A stretch of 64,000 nucleotides of DNA from JAFNAG01 sp963824985 (GCA_963824985.1 CAWGRQ010000040.1:1-64000), one strand, 5' to 3'; positions 9,918 through 19,890 are shown, numbered from the stretch's first letter. Notes: generated by a model from the letters alone, not told the origin. Numbers and translations are program-made.

Positions 9918-10269
9918 GGCAATTCCTTTTATGCCGCATCATACCAAATCATGATAAAACATGCCATGCAGACCATTTCATACGGAGATGGAATGTAATA
10001 GTACGAGGGCCGCGAAGGATCCGAATAACGGATTATCCGCTCCGGTCAAGCAGGTATCGCTATGAAAGCCGAACTTGCCGTAGCGGAAGCGTGCGAGAAT
10101 GTTGTAGATGCTGCTATCGTCGTTGATGCCGTCGCACGGTTTCTCGATCGGGGCGTGATTGCGATGCAGTCTCAGGATCTTACAAAATCGTGACACTTGC
10201 GGCCTAGGACACGGGCAGACTGGAATCAGTCGCAGGGATTTTGAATTCTCCATTCAACGGAGGGATATC

Positions 10270-10854
10270 ATGAAGATCAGATTGATTCCGGCAATCCTCA
10301 TGCTGATGTCGGGAATCGCCATTGCACAGGATAAGACCGCCGACCGGCTCAGACAGGCGATCGTCGCGGAAGAGGCTCAGCAGAATCTCGATCAGGCTAT
10401 CGGGATCTATAAGAATATTCTGCAGCAGTTCGACGAAGAGCGCAAAACCGCCGCCACCGCTCTGTTCCATCTGGCCGGCTGCTATCGAAAACAGGGCAAA
10501 AACGAAGAGGCCATTGCCGCCTACCGGCGCGTTTTACATGAATTCTCAGACCAGGCCACGCTGGCCGATGCCAGCCGCAACTACCTCACCAAGACGTTTG
10601 GCATCACCTTGGTTCAAACCGGTGCCGCCGCCGGGCTTCAGACTGCCGAGGCGCGCAAGAGATACCGGGAGCTTCTGCTGCAGGAAATAGGTCTCATGGA
10701 ACGTCAGATTCAGTATGCCGAACAGCGGTTTGAAGTGGGTACCCTATCGCAAGAGTCCATCATCCCGCTCAGAAGGGAGCTGATGGATTTGCAGCGAACC
10801 CTGGCCGTGTTTGACGCCGGCGGCCTCCCGATCCCCAAAAAAGTCGGCAAATAG
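10270..10854 (+). CDS. secreted TPR-repeat protein
   Basis: The 195-residue protein has a signal peptide (MKIRLIPAILMLMSGIAIAQ) and at least two tetratricopeptide-like hairpins (about 30-110), including LDQAIGIYKNILQQF and TALFHLAGCYRKQGKNEEAIAAYRRVL. The C-terminal third (RYRELLLQEIGLMERQIQYAEQRFEVGTLSQESII) looks like a helical hairpin. ATG 10270 follows GGAGGGATATC. The role is likely scaffolding in the periplasm. It has no operon partner: a decayed symporter fragment follows on the other strand. Confidence 0.75.
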   Translation: MKIRLIPAILMLMSGIAIAQDKTADRLRQAIVAEEAQQNLDQAIGIYKNILQQFDEERKTAATALFHLAGCYRKQGKNEEAIAAYRRVLHEFSDQATLADASRNYLTKTFGITLVQTGAAAGLQTAEARKRYRELLLQEIGLMERQIQYAEQRFEVGTLSQESIIPLRRELMDLQRTLAVFDAGGLPIPKKVGK

Positions 10855-10911
10855 CGCGAAGTCACGGAGAATGCGGTAGCACCGGGCCGGGATTGTCCTG
10901 GACAGCTTCCG

Positions 10912-10980
10912 CGATTGCGATTGCAGCATTGGGTCCGGTTCGAAATCCGCCCGCCCTCCGATCAGGCCCGCAACCGCGAG
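10912..10980 (-). pseudogene. decayed copy of the 3' end of the DAACS symporter gene
   Basis: The minus strand reads LAVAGLIGGRADFEPDPMLQ, clearly related to the last residues of the intact symporter at 12437-13675 (MAVAALIGGRADSNPDSKMQ). The DNA also matches (CCGCCCGCCCTCCGATCAGG against CTGCCCGCCCTCCGATGAGG). The similarity fades upstream near 11000-11115 and no complete gene remains. It lies on the far side of the secreted-protein gene at 11355-12170, in the same orientation as the intact symporter. Confidence 0.6.
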
Positions 10981-11354
10981 GCGACAATCCGGCGCCGACG
11001 TCTGCTTGACGGTCTCGACTTGATGGAACCAGGATCCTTCCGCGATCGTCTTTGATGATGACGGCCTGGAGAAGGCCCCGGCAATTCCTGTTCGAGGCAT
11101 GTGGGCAATCATCATTCACCGGATCGCGGCAGCGTATACGAGGACCGCTTTGAAATCCACACACAAATGAGATTCCCGGTCCGGCCGACCACCGAATCTG
11201 AAGTTCGCGAGATGGGGGCAGCATGAAGATGAAGCCGGCAGGGGACCTGCGCGTACCGGGAAGGGCTGCCGGGCGGTTATTGTTCCCGGTCTTCCGTGCC
11301 CCGATGGGCATGCAACCATCAAGCGGCAGTCGATCCTGGAAGGAGATCGAGGTA

Positions 11355-12170
11355 ATGAAAAAGATGATCGTGATTTTCATGTTTATCATCACGGCATCCG
11401 GGGGCGCAATCAGTCAGACGGGGATCACCCCGGCTGGGGAAAAAGAGGATATCATCAAAACGGCCCCGGATTACGGCGATGGCTTCTATTCCGGAGCCCC
11501 CGAGCGCATGGAGCGGGCGATTCACCCGGATCTCAACAAGGTCTGGGTGCGGGTGATTCCGCCACCCCGGCAGGCCGCAAACCCGGCTGTAACGAGCCCT
11601 GTCATGGTGCCGGAGGGCAACGGCGCTCCGGTGATCACGGACGGCATCTTCAGTCCGGGCGAGTGGGATGACGCGCTCCCAATCGCTTTGAGCGAGTCGG
11701 TCACGCTGTACCTCAAGGATTACCGCGGGGTGGTCTTCATCGGCGTGCGCGGCCGGGGCGCGTCGGGCATCGGCCCCTCCGATCTTTTCCTGACCGTTCC
11801 CGGCGGCCAGATCCAGAAGCTCCATGTTTCGGCGCAACTGTCCGAGAATGTGGTCCCCGCGACCGGAGCGGAGCCACCCGTCCGATTCGGCCTCACGACC
11901 GACTGGTACGCGAACGAGCTGCGCCGGGACATGGCGGCATCGGCCCGGCTGGAGAAGGAGGGCAAGAGCCCCATCGACATCATTCGCGCCACGTCATACC
12001 CGTCGGACGGCATCGAGTTCGCGATCCGTCGATCGAAGTTCCCCGGCCGGCGGTGGTTGATGCGCCTCTTTGCCTCCGCCATTGTCGAGGGCAAGCCGGG
12101 TATGCTGGCCTATCCGACGGCAGCCGCCGAGAGGACGACGGAAGGTTGGCTGGAATTGCGTTTCAAGTAG
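11355..12170 (+). CDS. secreted protein of unknown function
   Basis: The product is 271 residues from ATG 11355, preceded by AAGGAGATCGAGGTA; the frame is open from 11223 but the start chosen gives a clean signal peptide (MKKMIVIFMFIITASGGAIS). The mature part contains a segment like carbohydrate-binding (CBM9-like) secreted domains: ITDGIFSPGEWDDALPIAL, then VTLYLKDYRGVVFIGVRGRG. That pattern of 'DG..GEWD.A.....' followed by an 'F+GV' strand is typical of CBM9-type modules in which sugar ends are bound. I infer this only from the pattern. No enzyme domain is attached. It is convergent with the symporter and is flanked by a decayed symporter tail. Confidence 0.65.
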   Translation: MKKMIVIFMFIITASGGAISQTGITPAGEKEDIIKTAPDYGDGFYSGAPERMERAIHPDLNKVWVRVIPPPRQAANPAVTSPVMVPEGNGAPVITDGIFSPGEWDDALPIALSESVTLYLKDYRGVVFIGVRGRGASGIGPSDLFLTVPGGQIQKLHVSAQLSENVVPATGAEPPVRFGLTTDWYANELRRDMAASARLEKEGKSPIDIIRATSYPSDGIEFAIRRSKFPGRRWLMRLFASAIVEGKPGMLAYPTAAAERTTEGWLELRFK

Positions 12171-12436
12171 CCGTCTTCAAGCGACGACTCGTACCCAGGC
12201 AATCAACGGGTGGACCGTGCATCGGGCATGGCTGCCGGATTCAATCGGGTCCTGACTTCTCGGTCATTTAAATGCGTTCACGCGGACGGTCCCGGCGATG
12301 AGAATTTCTCCCTCCATCCGGCCCGGACGTCGACCATGACGCGGGCGGCGAGGTCATTGCGGTTGCCGGCAGATAGCGCGAAGACCGTGATGGTGTGTTC
12401 GCACCTGGCCGTGAATGTAATCGACGGATCCGGCGT

Positions 12437-13675
12437 TTACGATTGCATCTTTGAATCCGGATTGGAATCTGCCCGCCCTCCGATGAGGGCCGCGACCGCC
12501 ATGTCCCCCGTCACGTTGGCGACGGTCAGGTACATGTCCGGGATCAGGTCCAGGGCGATGAGGATCCCGATCCCCGCAACCGGAAGTCCGAATGCCTGGT
12601 AGAGAGGAGCAACCACAAAGAGCCCGCCGCTCGGGATGCCGGGGGAGTAAAAGCTCAGCACGCCGATGAACCCGGTCAGAGCGACCCATTCCAGCGCCCC
12701 CAGCTTTATGCCGTACAGCGAGGCAATAAAATAGGTGCCCGCGATCCGGGTCATCGGGGAGGCGTACTTGAAGACGGAAACGGCAGCGGGAAGCACCAGG
12801 CCGCTTACCTGGTGCGGCAGCCGGAGGATCCGCGCGGCTTCCTCGAGCATCGGGGGCAGGGCGGCGAGAGAGGATCGCGTGCTGAAGCCCACGGCCTGGG
12901 CCGGCAAGCAGGCACGCGCGAATACCCGGATCGGAATTCCAGCGACCACACGGACGAGCGGGTAGAGGGCGAGGGTACCAATCGTCAACAGGATGGCCAC
13001 CACGATCAAAAATCCTGCCACCGCCTTCACCACCGAGATTCCGGTCTGGGCTGCGAGCGACAGCGTCAGGGCAAACACGCCTATGGGAGCCGCGGCCAGG
13101 ATCCAATCCACTACCACCAGGATGGTTTCGGATACGGCTTTGGCCGCCCGGAGGATCGTCTCCCGATATTCGGGACGGATGCGGGTTGCTGCCAGGCCGA
13201 ACACCACCGTGAACAGGACCAGGGGAAGGATGGTCCCCTCGGCGGCGGCCTGTACAGGATTGGGCGGCAGAAGCCCCACGAACCAGTCCCTGAACGGAGG
13301 GAGGGTGATTTCCGAAGCCGCTCCCCTGGTGGCGAGTTCGGGGATCTGCACGTTCTCCGCTCCCAGGAGGCGGTAAAGCGCAGGGGCTGTGAGCCCCGCC
13401 AGGGTGGACGTCGCCGCCACCAGGCCCACGAACCAGGCGACGGCTCTTCCTCCGACCCTGGCCACCGTTCCGGCGCCGGAGGCCGTAATGCCTGCCAGGA
13501 GCAAGGAGACCAGGAGCGGAATCACGGTCATCCGGATGGCGTTCACCCATAGCCCGCCTACCGGTTCCACCCAGGCGACGAACGTTGCTGCCCAACCGCT
13601 ATCCGCCGGCGCCAGGAGAATGCCAATGACTAGTCCTGAGATCAGCCCGATCAAGACACGGGCGGTGATTGACAT
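12437..13675 (-). CDS. dicarboxylate/amino acid:cation symporter (DAACS/GltP family)
   Basis: A 412-residue, strongly hydrophobic protein with the DAACS layout: eight membrane helices and two re-entrant hairpins. Family landmarks are the N-terminal VNAIRMTVIPLLVSLLL, the serine-rich hairpin QAVGFSTRSSLAALPPML, the second hairpin SFYSPGIPSGGLFVVAP, and the substrate/Na-site helix LDLIPDMYLTVANVTGD. Members import glutamate, aspartate or C4-dicarboxylates with Na+ or H+. The substrate-selecting arginine usually present near the last motif is not obvious (DLIPDMYLTVANVTGD), so the ligand may differ from aspartate or glutamate. ATG 13675 has no strong ribosome site. The gene stands alone. Confidence 0.9.
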   Translation of the reverse strand: MSITARVLIGLISGLVIGILLAPADSGWAATFVAWVEPVGGLWVNAIRMTVIPLLVSLLLAGITASGAGTVARVGGRAVAWFVGLVAATSTLAGLTAPALYRLLGAENVQIPELATRGAASEITLPPFRDWFVGLLPPNPVQAAAEGTILPLVLFTVVFGLAATRIRPEYRETILRAAKAVSETILVVVDWILAAAPIGVFALTLSLAAQTGISVVKAVAGFLIVVAILLTIGTLALYPLVRVVAGIPIRVFARACLPAQAVGFSTRSSLAALPPMLEEAARILRLPHQVSGLVLPAAVSVFKYASPMTRIAGTYFIASLYGIKLGALEWVALTGFIGVLSFYSPGIPSGGLFVVAPLYQAFGLPVAGIGILIALDLIPDMYLTVANVTGDMAVAALIGGRADSNPDSKMQS

Positions 13676-14182
13676 GAGCGTAACTTTCGCTTAGTCGGGC
13701 AACCCCGGGGAGGTTGCCATGAGCATCGTGAGCAAATTAGAGCGAAAAACAAATAGAAAATCGCTTTTTACGGCCAGACCGAGGATAGCATGATTCAAGC
13801 CGGGATGGCTGACGAAATATCCCGTCGCTGCATGCCCTCACATTAGTTTTGGCGGGTAACAAGAGCGGAGGTCGGCAGACTCATGCTGGGCGGGCGCCAC
13901 CGGAGGGAAATGCACTCAATTGACCGCGACACCATTCTGGCAGCCTCGAGCGGGTTAGGAATCGAGCCCCACTCCAGCCCGAACCTACGATGCGTCACCG
14001 TGCGTGAAGGCGAGGGAGCGGGCCAAATGGCTGGCTTGCATTTCTCACCAGGTGTCGTGGCGATGCGGCACAGACGCGACTGGTCCAACCCGTTCCATTC
14101 GCCCAATTGCCTGCATGGATAGCAAATCCCGCATACTCCTATCAGCAATCCGTGATATGGTTGCCCCAACCGGGAAAAATAT
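13676..14182. other. intergenic with a decayed DAO-gene tail (13985-14041, minus)
   Basis: About 500 bases between the symporter and the BNR gene. On the minus strand 13985-14041 reads QASHLARSLAFTHGDAS then a stop, matching the end of the intact oxidoreductase at 18457-19782 (MGLRLARSMVFTRGDAS). The DNA is about 75 percent alike over 40 bases, including GCGTCACCG. The rest shows no gene. Confidence 0.5.
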
Positions 14183-17100
14183 ATGCCTATTATTATCAAT
14201 ACGATACGCACGAGGTCCTCAGCATCTGATCTTTGCATCCGTCTTTTCCTAGCCATGGCGGTAGTTCTGACTTTGCTCCTGGCTGCGTCATCGGCAGGGG
14301 ACTACATCTGGATCAGCAAAGGGCTGGCGGGCAAACAGATCTACGCTCTGGCAATCGATCCAATGAACCCGTCTACCATTTATGCCGGATCGTATGGCGG
14401 CGGTGTCTTTAAGAGCGTGGATGGGGGCGATAGCTGGAATGCGGTCAATAACGGGCTGACGAGCACGAGCATCTGGTCATTAGCCATCAACCCACAGAAT
14501 CCCAGTATAGTCTATGCGGGATCTTCACAATTTTCCGGCGGCGGCGTTTTTAGGAGTGTAAATGGGGGCGCCAGCTGGAACCTGACAAGTAGCGGGCTGA
14601 CAAGCACAAACATTTATGCCATTGCGATCAACCCGCAAGACCCGAACATTATTTATGCGGGAACAAGCGCAGGAACAAGCGGAGGAGGCGTTTTCAAGAG
14701 CGTCGACGGCGGTGGCAGCTGGAGCAATGCCAACAACGGGTTGCCGAATTTCGGAATCAAAGTCCTGGTGATCGACCCCCAAACCCCGGGCACACTTTAT
14801 GCGGGAACAAGCGGAGGAGGCGCTTTCAAGAGCATCGATGGCGGAGCCAGCTGGAGCGCTATCAACAACGGGCTGACGAACACTACCGTCAGTTCGCTTG
14901 CATTCGACCCGAAAACCCCAAGCACGGTCTATGCGGGCACCAATTACAAAATATTCAAGAGCGTAAACGGCGGCGCCAACTGGAGCGCAATTGACAACTT
15001 GCAGAATCAAATACAAGTTGTAGCCATTGACCCGCAGGACTCCGCTACGATTTATGCGGGGATTTTCACCAGTTTCGCCAAGAGTGTCAATGGCGGGATA
15101 GGCTGGTATGCAGTCGATGATGGACTGACAAACACAGACATCAAGGCGTTGGCGGTCGACCCAAGGATTCCAACCGCACTTTATGTAGGCACCAACGGCG
15201 GTGGCGTGTTCAAGCTTCAACCTCACCTCCATGAGCAATCGATTGCCGCTACACTCAATGCTCCGACGGGAACCATGTGGAACAACATGGCACTCTACCG
15301 TTCAGGTTGGAGGCTTTTCGTCTCCGATCTGACCAATAATCGGATTCTTGTCTATAATTCCAGCTCCCTGGCTTATCTGGGACAGATATCTTTCGCCTCC
15401 TACGCGCCTGCCGGACTGCAGCGGCTGGCGATCCACGAAGGTACCGGGACGCTGTACGTGGCAGTAGATACGGGCATGGCCACCAGCGCCACCACCATCG
15501 TCGCGATCAACGCGAATACGCTAGCCGTAAGATCAATCCTCACCGGCATTGGCCGGGCCCTGGAGCTCACGATCGACGAGAATCGTGGGCGACTATACAC
15601 TAGCGGAAAAGATGACCGGCTACACTACACCGTGACCGCTATTGATGTAACCACTAATACCGTCATTTCAAACCTGGACGTGGGCGAGCTCATGGGATTG
15701 GGGATCATCGTACTCGGAGGGCTCAACCCGGTGACCGGTGAGTTACTCTATACTAATATGCACTATGACAATTTCGTGGTAGTGAATGGACCGGCGCTTA
15801 CGGGCCAGAAGATTTCTATCGCCGGTTCGCGAGGCTGGGATGGAACATGGAATTATCTGGAGAACAAAATCTATATAACCACAATTAACTGGGGTGGCTA
15901 CTTTATCTATGATCGCGACACCGGCGCTTCGAGTGTTACAGGCTGTATTAATGACGGCACTTACCTTTTCTTCAGTGAGGCGACCAACCGGGTTTACTCG
16001 AGCGCGGAGATTGACGGGAATTCAACAGTCATAGATGGGATCACAAATTCCTGTCAGAACATAAAGCTAGGGGGAGGGCTGACATACGTCGGGTTTGTAA
16101 AGGCCAGCCGTCATGCTTACTTCTCACGGCCCGGATTTGTCAAGATGCTCGATGAAGATTCCCTGACTGTGGAGAATTGGTTCAACACCCCCGGGGTGGA
16201 GGGATATGGTGCTGTGGATGGACAAGTCGTTGTCGATCAGGACAAACGGCGGATCTTCATCAGATCAACCTGGGGTAGCCCGGCACAGGGCAGCAGCCTT
16301 GTTATCATCGACGACGGTGGTGCTTCGACCTGCGTCGCTCCTCTGATCTCAGTCCATCCCTCGAACACTACCATTGATTCCGGCGGGGTGGCCGCCTTGC
16401 AGATCACTGCGACTGGAACGGGGCCCCTGAAATACGAATGGTATGAAGGCGCCCAGGGTGATACGGGAAGACCCGTCGGCACCAACTCTGCACAGTTCAC
16501 CAGTCCACCAGTTTCCAATTCAACCAGCTATTGGGTTCGAGTCAGTAATTCGTGTGGACAAGCAGAAAGTCAAGCGGCCGTCATCACCGTCCGCGTAAAT
16601 CCCTTAAGCCAAACTACTCTATCTTTGTCCGGCGGCGGAGCGGTGTCGACTTCTACGCTTAGGTCTGCTGGAGAATTGATCGCGGGCTATGCAGTCGGAA
16701 CGGTCGGTTCGGGGAGTGCTCCTTATGGCACGGCGGTTTTCAGCTATAGGCAGAATGGCGTGGTGGTGAGTGAAGTGGGTGTGCCGGCATCGCCCCCGAC
16801 CCTGGCGGCGCGGTTTTTCGTCGACACTCGCACCAAGGTCAGTCAAGCTTCGGGCAGTGGAACGGTGGACATTTTCACCGGATTTGCTGCTGTCAATCCA
16901 AACAATGCGGCCTCAATCCTTAACCTGAAACTGCGCAACAGTGATGGTGTGTCACTGACTCAGGGGATCGTCCGGCTTGCGGGGGGTGAGCACATAGCCA
17001 AATTCCTCGATCAGCTTGCTCCGGATTTCGTCCTGCCCCCCGGCTTCATCACAAACGGCCTGGGTTCGCTCGAAATCACGAGTGATCAACCGGTGTCCAT

Positions 17101-18088
17101 ACTGGCTCTTCGCCTTACGATCAATCAGCGTGGCGACCTGTTGCTGACCAGCACGCCCATTGCCGACCTTGCCAAACCGGCGCCCACAGCGGTGCTGTCA
17201 TTCCCGCAGATTGCCGACGGCGACGGCTACCAGACAACCCTTGTCTTGATGAACACAGCGAGTGCTGTTGAGACGGGAGTTGTTCGTTTCTACGACAACA
17301 ACGGCTCCGCACTTCCGGTGCGCATGGCCGGCGCAGGTGCGGCCGACACGGGATTCCCATATTCCATTCCATCCGGCGGTTTCCTACGGCTCGTCACCGA
17401 CGGTTCCCCCTCAAATGTCAATGTGGGCTGGGCACAGTTGACCCCGGATGCTGGAATGGCCGCGCCGGTAAGCGCGGCGATTTTCAGTCTCAGTCTCACG
17501 CAGTCAGGTACGATGGTTACAGAATCGGGAGTGCCCGCGGTAACGCCCACAACGCATGCGCGGATTTATGTGGACAAGTCAGGCGGTCATGACACGGGCC
17601 TGGCAATGGCCAATCCGGGAAGCACGAGCATTCGTATTACTGCGAATGCCTATCAATTGGATGGGGTAACCCGGGCCGGAAGCGGTCAAAGCACGGTGGA
17701 TATGGATTCGATGGGGCATGATGCCAGGTTTGCGGGGCAGTTGATCGCAGGCTTGCCGGAAGGCTTTACAGGAGTGTTGGACCTTTCCTCTCCATCCCCA
17801 TTCACCGCCCTGACCCTGCGCTCCCTGACGAACGGGCGCGGTGATTTTCTCATTACGACATTCCCGGTTGCGGACGTTAACCAGCCGCCACCCACTCCGC
17901 TCATCTTTCCTCAGGTTGCGGACGGAGGCGGCTACCAGACTCAGATCATCCTGCTGAGCACCAGCGGTGCAGCTTCAACGGTCACGGTGAGCTACCTGGG
18001 TAACGATGGATCTTCCATCGCTGTCGGGCGTGGCACATCCAGCGCGCCGGGCAAAATCGCACCGGCTATTGGCAAACCTGTTCGCTGA
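14183..18088 (+). CDS. secreted BNR/VPS10-type propeller protein with Ig-like domain, C-terminally truncated
   Basis: The product is 1301 residues. A signal peptide (about residues 20-38) is followed by at least seven propeller repeats of about 45 residues, each with the pattern LAIDPxxPxTIYAGTxGGGVFKS and DGGxSW (to about residue 350). Next come a second propeller-like region (about 355-700), an Ig-like domain (about 715-805, ending SYWVRVSNSCGQAES) and two long repeats of a beta-rich module (FPQIADGDGYQTTLVL and FPQVADGGGYQTQIIL mark equivalent positions). The last repeat stops after VSYLGNDGSSIAVG, where the earlier copy continues for about 100 residues, and the reading frame then runs into an IS66-like remnant. 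It was therefore probably longer. Such proteins act outside the cell in adhesion or glycan binding; the substrate is unknown. Confidence 0.85.
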   Translation: MPIIINTIRTRSSASDLCIRLFLAMAVVLTLLLAASSAGDYIWISKGLAGKQIYALAIDPMNPSTIYAGSYGGGVFKSVDGGDSWNAVNNGLTSTSIWSLAINPQNPSIVYAGSSQFSGGGVFRSVNGGASWNLTSSGLTSTNIYAIAINPQDPNIIYAGTSAGTSGGGVFKSVDGGGSWSNANNGLPNFGIKVLVIDPQTPGTLYAGTSGGGAFKSIDGGASWSAINNGLTNTTVSSLAFDPKTPSTVYAGTNYKIFKSVNGGANWSAIDNLQNQIQVVAIDPQDSATIYAGIFTSFAKSVNGGIGWYAVDDGLTNTDIKALAVDPRIPTALYVGTNGGGVFKLQPHLHEQSIAATLNAPTGTMWNNMALYRSGWRLFVSDLTNNRILVYNSSSLAYLGQISFASYAPAGLQRLAIHEGTGTLYVAVDTGMATSATTIVAINANTLAVRSILTGIGRALELTIDENRGRLYTSGKDDRLHYTVTAIDVTTNTVISNLDVGELMGLGIIVLGGLNPVTGELLYTNMHYDNFVVVNGPALTGQKISIAGSRGWDGTWNYLENKIYITTINWGGYFIYDRDTGASSVTGCINDGTYLFFSEATNRVYSSAEIDGNSTVIDGITNSCQNIKLGGGLTYVGFVKASRHAYFSRPGFVKMLDEDSLTVENWFNTPGVEGYGAVDGQVVVDQDKRRIFIRSTWGSPAQGSSLVIIDDGGASTCVAPLISVHPSNTTIDSGGVAALQITATGTGPLKYEWYEGAQGDTGRPVGTNSAQFTSPPVSNSTSYWVRVSNSCGQAESQAAVITVRVNPLSQTTLSLSGGGAVSTSTLRSAGELIAGYAVGTVGSGSAPYGTAVFSYRQNGVVVSEVGVPASPPTLAARFFVDTRTKVSQASGSGTVDIFTGFAAVNPNNAASILNLKLRNSDGVSLTQGIVRLAGGEHIAKFLDQLAPDFVLPPGFITNGLGSLEITSDQPVSILALRLTINQRGDLLLTSTPIADLAKPAPTAVLSFPQIADGDGYQTTLVLMNTASAVETGVVRFYDNNGSALPVRMAGAGAADTGFPYSIPSGGFLRLVTDGSPSNVNVGWAQLTPDAGMAAPVSAAIFSLSLTQSGTMVTESGVPAVTPTTHARIYVDKSGGHDTGLAMANPGSTSIRITANAYQLDGVTRAGSGQSTVDMDSMGHDARFAGQLIAGLPEGFTGVLDLSSPSPFTALTLRSLTNGRGDFLITTFPVADVNQPPPTPLIFPQVADGGGYQTQIILLSTSGAASTVTVSYLGNDGSSIAVGRGTSSAPGKIAPAIGKPVR

Positions 18089-18109
18089 TCTCGCGCGGTG
18101 GGGTGAAAT

Positions 18110-18300
18110 GGTTGGGGAATCGTTGTGGCGGGCCGGCACGACATGCATGGCCAGTCTCAGCTGGCTCTGCGGAACCAGCAGCGCGGCGATGGCTGCGCCC
18201 GCCTCGCCGCACCTGCATTCATACTTGGTGCCCACCGTGCGGCGCCGGATGAGCTTCGCCGGGACAAAGTCAATCTGCGGATAGACTCTTTATTTGAAGC
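18110..18300 (-). mobile_element. IS66-family transposase (TnpC) fragment
   Basis: The minus strand reads VYPQIDFVPAKLIRRRTVGT, then KYECRCGEAGAAIAALLVPQ, a good match to the IS66 TnpC zinc-ribbon segment (LDFVPARxxVxxxxRPKYxCRxCE...). The sequence continues weakly and is broken, with no flanking TnpA/TnpB genes. It truncates the BNR gene at its left side. Confidence 0.6.
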
Positions 18301-18456
18301 TTCTCTGTTATTTTGCTGGAAGAGTCAGGCTGCTGCTACCAGGGAACAAATATCGAGAAACCTATCCTCCCGCGGGCGTAAAGTAGCAGCTATGCTCTGT
18401 TTCCCGCAGTTGCCGCCTCCGATCGCCAGGAATCAATCCCTTGATGGCGCCTGAGG

Positions 18457-19782
18457 CTACGAAGCGTCACCGCGCGTGAATACCATGGAGCGGGCCAGAC
18501 GTAATCCCATCTTGATTCCCTCCGCCAATGGAAATCTCGTGGTGGCGTACATCTCCCGCATGCGGTCCGAGTCCGGATCGTGGTGTTTGCCTCCCAGAAC
18601 GAGCCCTGCGACCAGCCTGCCGGAGAACTGGGTCAGGGTGACGCCGACGCCGCCGTAGCCGATGTTCATAATCACGTTGGGGGCCCGGTCGAGCGATCCG
18701 AGGATCGGCACCCGCGTTCTGGTCTCATGATATGGGCCGCACCACTGCGCGTCGATGGATACATCGCGCAAAAGCGGGAAGCGACGGGTCATTTCCTCCC
18801 TCAGACGCCGGAAGTTAGGTTCATCCTGATCCGGGGTGGTCTCGGCGGCGGCGCCCGGCCGGTCGAATCCGCCGAAGAGCACCCGATCCTGCCAGACTCG
18901 CGCATAAAAATACTCCCCGCCGATATCCGCGATCGTCTGGTCCCGAAATCCGAGTTGTTCCCGGCTGGTTTGATCCAGGGGCGCAGTCGCGAGCAGGTAA
19001 GTAGTGATCGGCTTGGGGATGCGTCGGCGGATTCCCAGTTCAAGCTGATGGGTGTAGGCATTCGTCGCCACGATTACCTTGTCCGCTTTCATGCAGGCGC
19101 CTGTCGCGGTGAGCACATCAATGCCGGAGCGCGCCGGGGTGAGTCGCGTCACGCTCGTGTTTTCGTAGAGTCGGACCCCGAGCCGCAGCACGTGCTGCTG
19201 CAATCCCTGCGCCAGCGCCAGCGGCTGGAGCGCGTGCCCTTCGAGCACGAATCCCCCATGTACCGGATAGGGGATCATGGTTCGCAACTCCGCCGGCGCG
19301 GCGATATGGCCCGGGATGCCGGCCAGCAGGCAGCGCTCGGCAATGAACCTGAGATGACGCTGATAGAGGCCATTGGCACCCGCGGTAACGATCCTCGTCG
19401 GCATCAGGTCGCAGGCGATCTGTTCGCGCCGGATCAAACGGAGGAGCGCCTGCGTCTCCCCGGCAATGTATCGCGCGGCGAAGCGAACGTCGTCCAGTCG
19501 CCGCGGCGTGGCCGAACAGTCGATCAGCCAGCTGATCGGGAGGAAGGGGGAGAGGATGCCGGCATTGCGCCCGCTCGCCCCGTATCCAACGTGGTTGCGT
19601 TCCAGGAGGGCAATATCGAGCGCAGGCTCGGCTTCCTTGAGACAGCGCGCGCAGGAAAGCCCGGCGAAACCGCCCCCGATGATGGCTACATCCGCGCGGG
19701 CCGCACTCTCGAGCCGCGCGGCGCGCGGAAGCTGCGATTCGCTCCACAACGTGGACCGGGCCGGGTTTCCCTGCATACCCAT
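18457..19782 (-). CDS. FAD-dependent oxidoreductase, DAO (glycine/D-amino acid oxidase) family
   Basis: The protein is about 441 residues from ATG 19782; the frame is open to 19839 and the exact start is unsure because no start has a good site. The N-terminal Rossmann FAD fold is clear: ADVAIIGGGFAGLSCARCL with GxGxxG, then ALLERNHVGYGASGRNAGI, the DAO-family stretch after the second strand. The C-terminus carries the second nucleotide-contact motif NVIMNIGYGGVGVTLTQFSG. This is the layout of gamma-glutamylputrescine oxidase and related amine or amino-acid oxidases. The substrate cannot be assigned. No dedicated partner gene is adjacent. A decayed copy of its last 17 codons lies at 13985-14041. 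Confidence 0.88.
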   Translation of the reverse strand: MGMQGNPARSTLWSESQLPRAARLESAARADVAIIGGGFAGLSCARCLKEAEPALDIALLERNHVGYGASGRNAGILSPFLPISWLIDCSATPRRLDDVRFAARYIAGETQALLRLIRREQIACDLMPTRIVTAGANGLYQRHLRFIAERCLLAGIPGHIAAPAELRTMIPYPVHGGFVLEGHALQPLALAQGLQQHVLRLGVRLYENTSVTRLTPARSGIDVLTATGACMKADKVIVATNAYTHQLELGIRRRIPKPITTYLLATAPLDQTSREQLGFRDQTIADIGGEYFYARVWQDRVLFGGFDRPGAAAETTPDQDEPNFRRLREEMTRRFPLLRDVSIDAQWCGPYHETRTRVPILGSLDRAPNVIMNIGYGGVGVTLTQFSGRLVAGLVLGGKHHDPDSDRMREMYATTRFPLAEGIKMGLRLARSMVFTRGDAS

Positions 19783-19890
19783 ATGTGAATCTGAAGAACC
19801 AGGCACAGACGAGTCTGCCTGCCGACACGCGGGCCGCATCCTCCCCGCAGAGGCATGTTCAAAGCGGACCGGAAGGTTTGAACTTTCGGC

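Noticed and set aside
9978..10253. 91-residue minus-strand frame upstream of the secreted TPR gene
   Set aside because: It has no ribosome site, overlaps the likely promoter of the TPR gene and matches no family I know. It could be a remnant, but there is no positive evidence.
12354..13595. 413-residue frame overlapping the symporter
   Set aside because: Same strand, different frame from a well-supported transporter; composition is typical of a GC-rich shadow frame.
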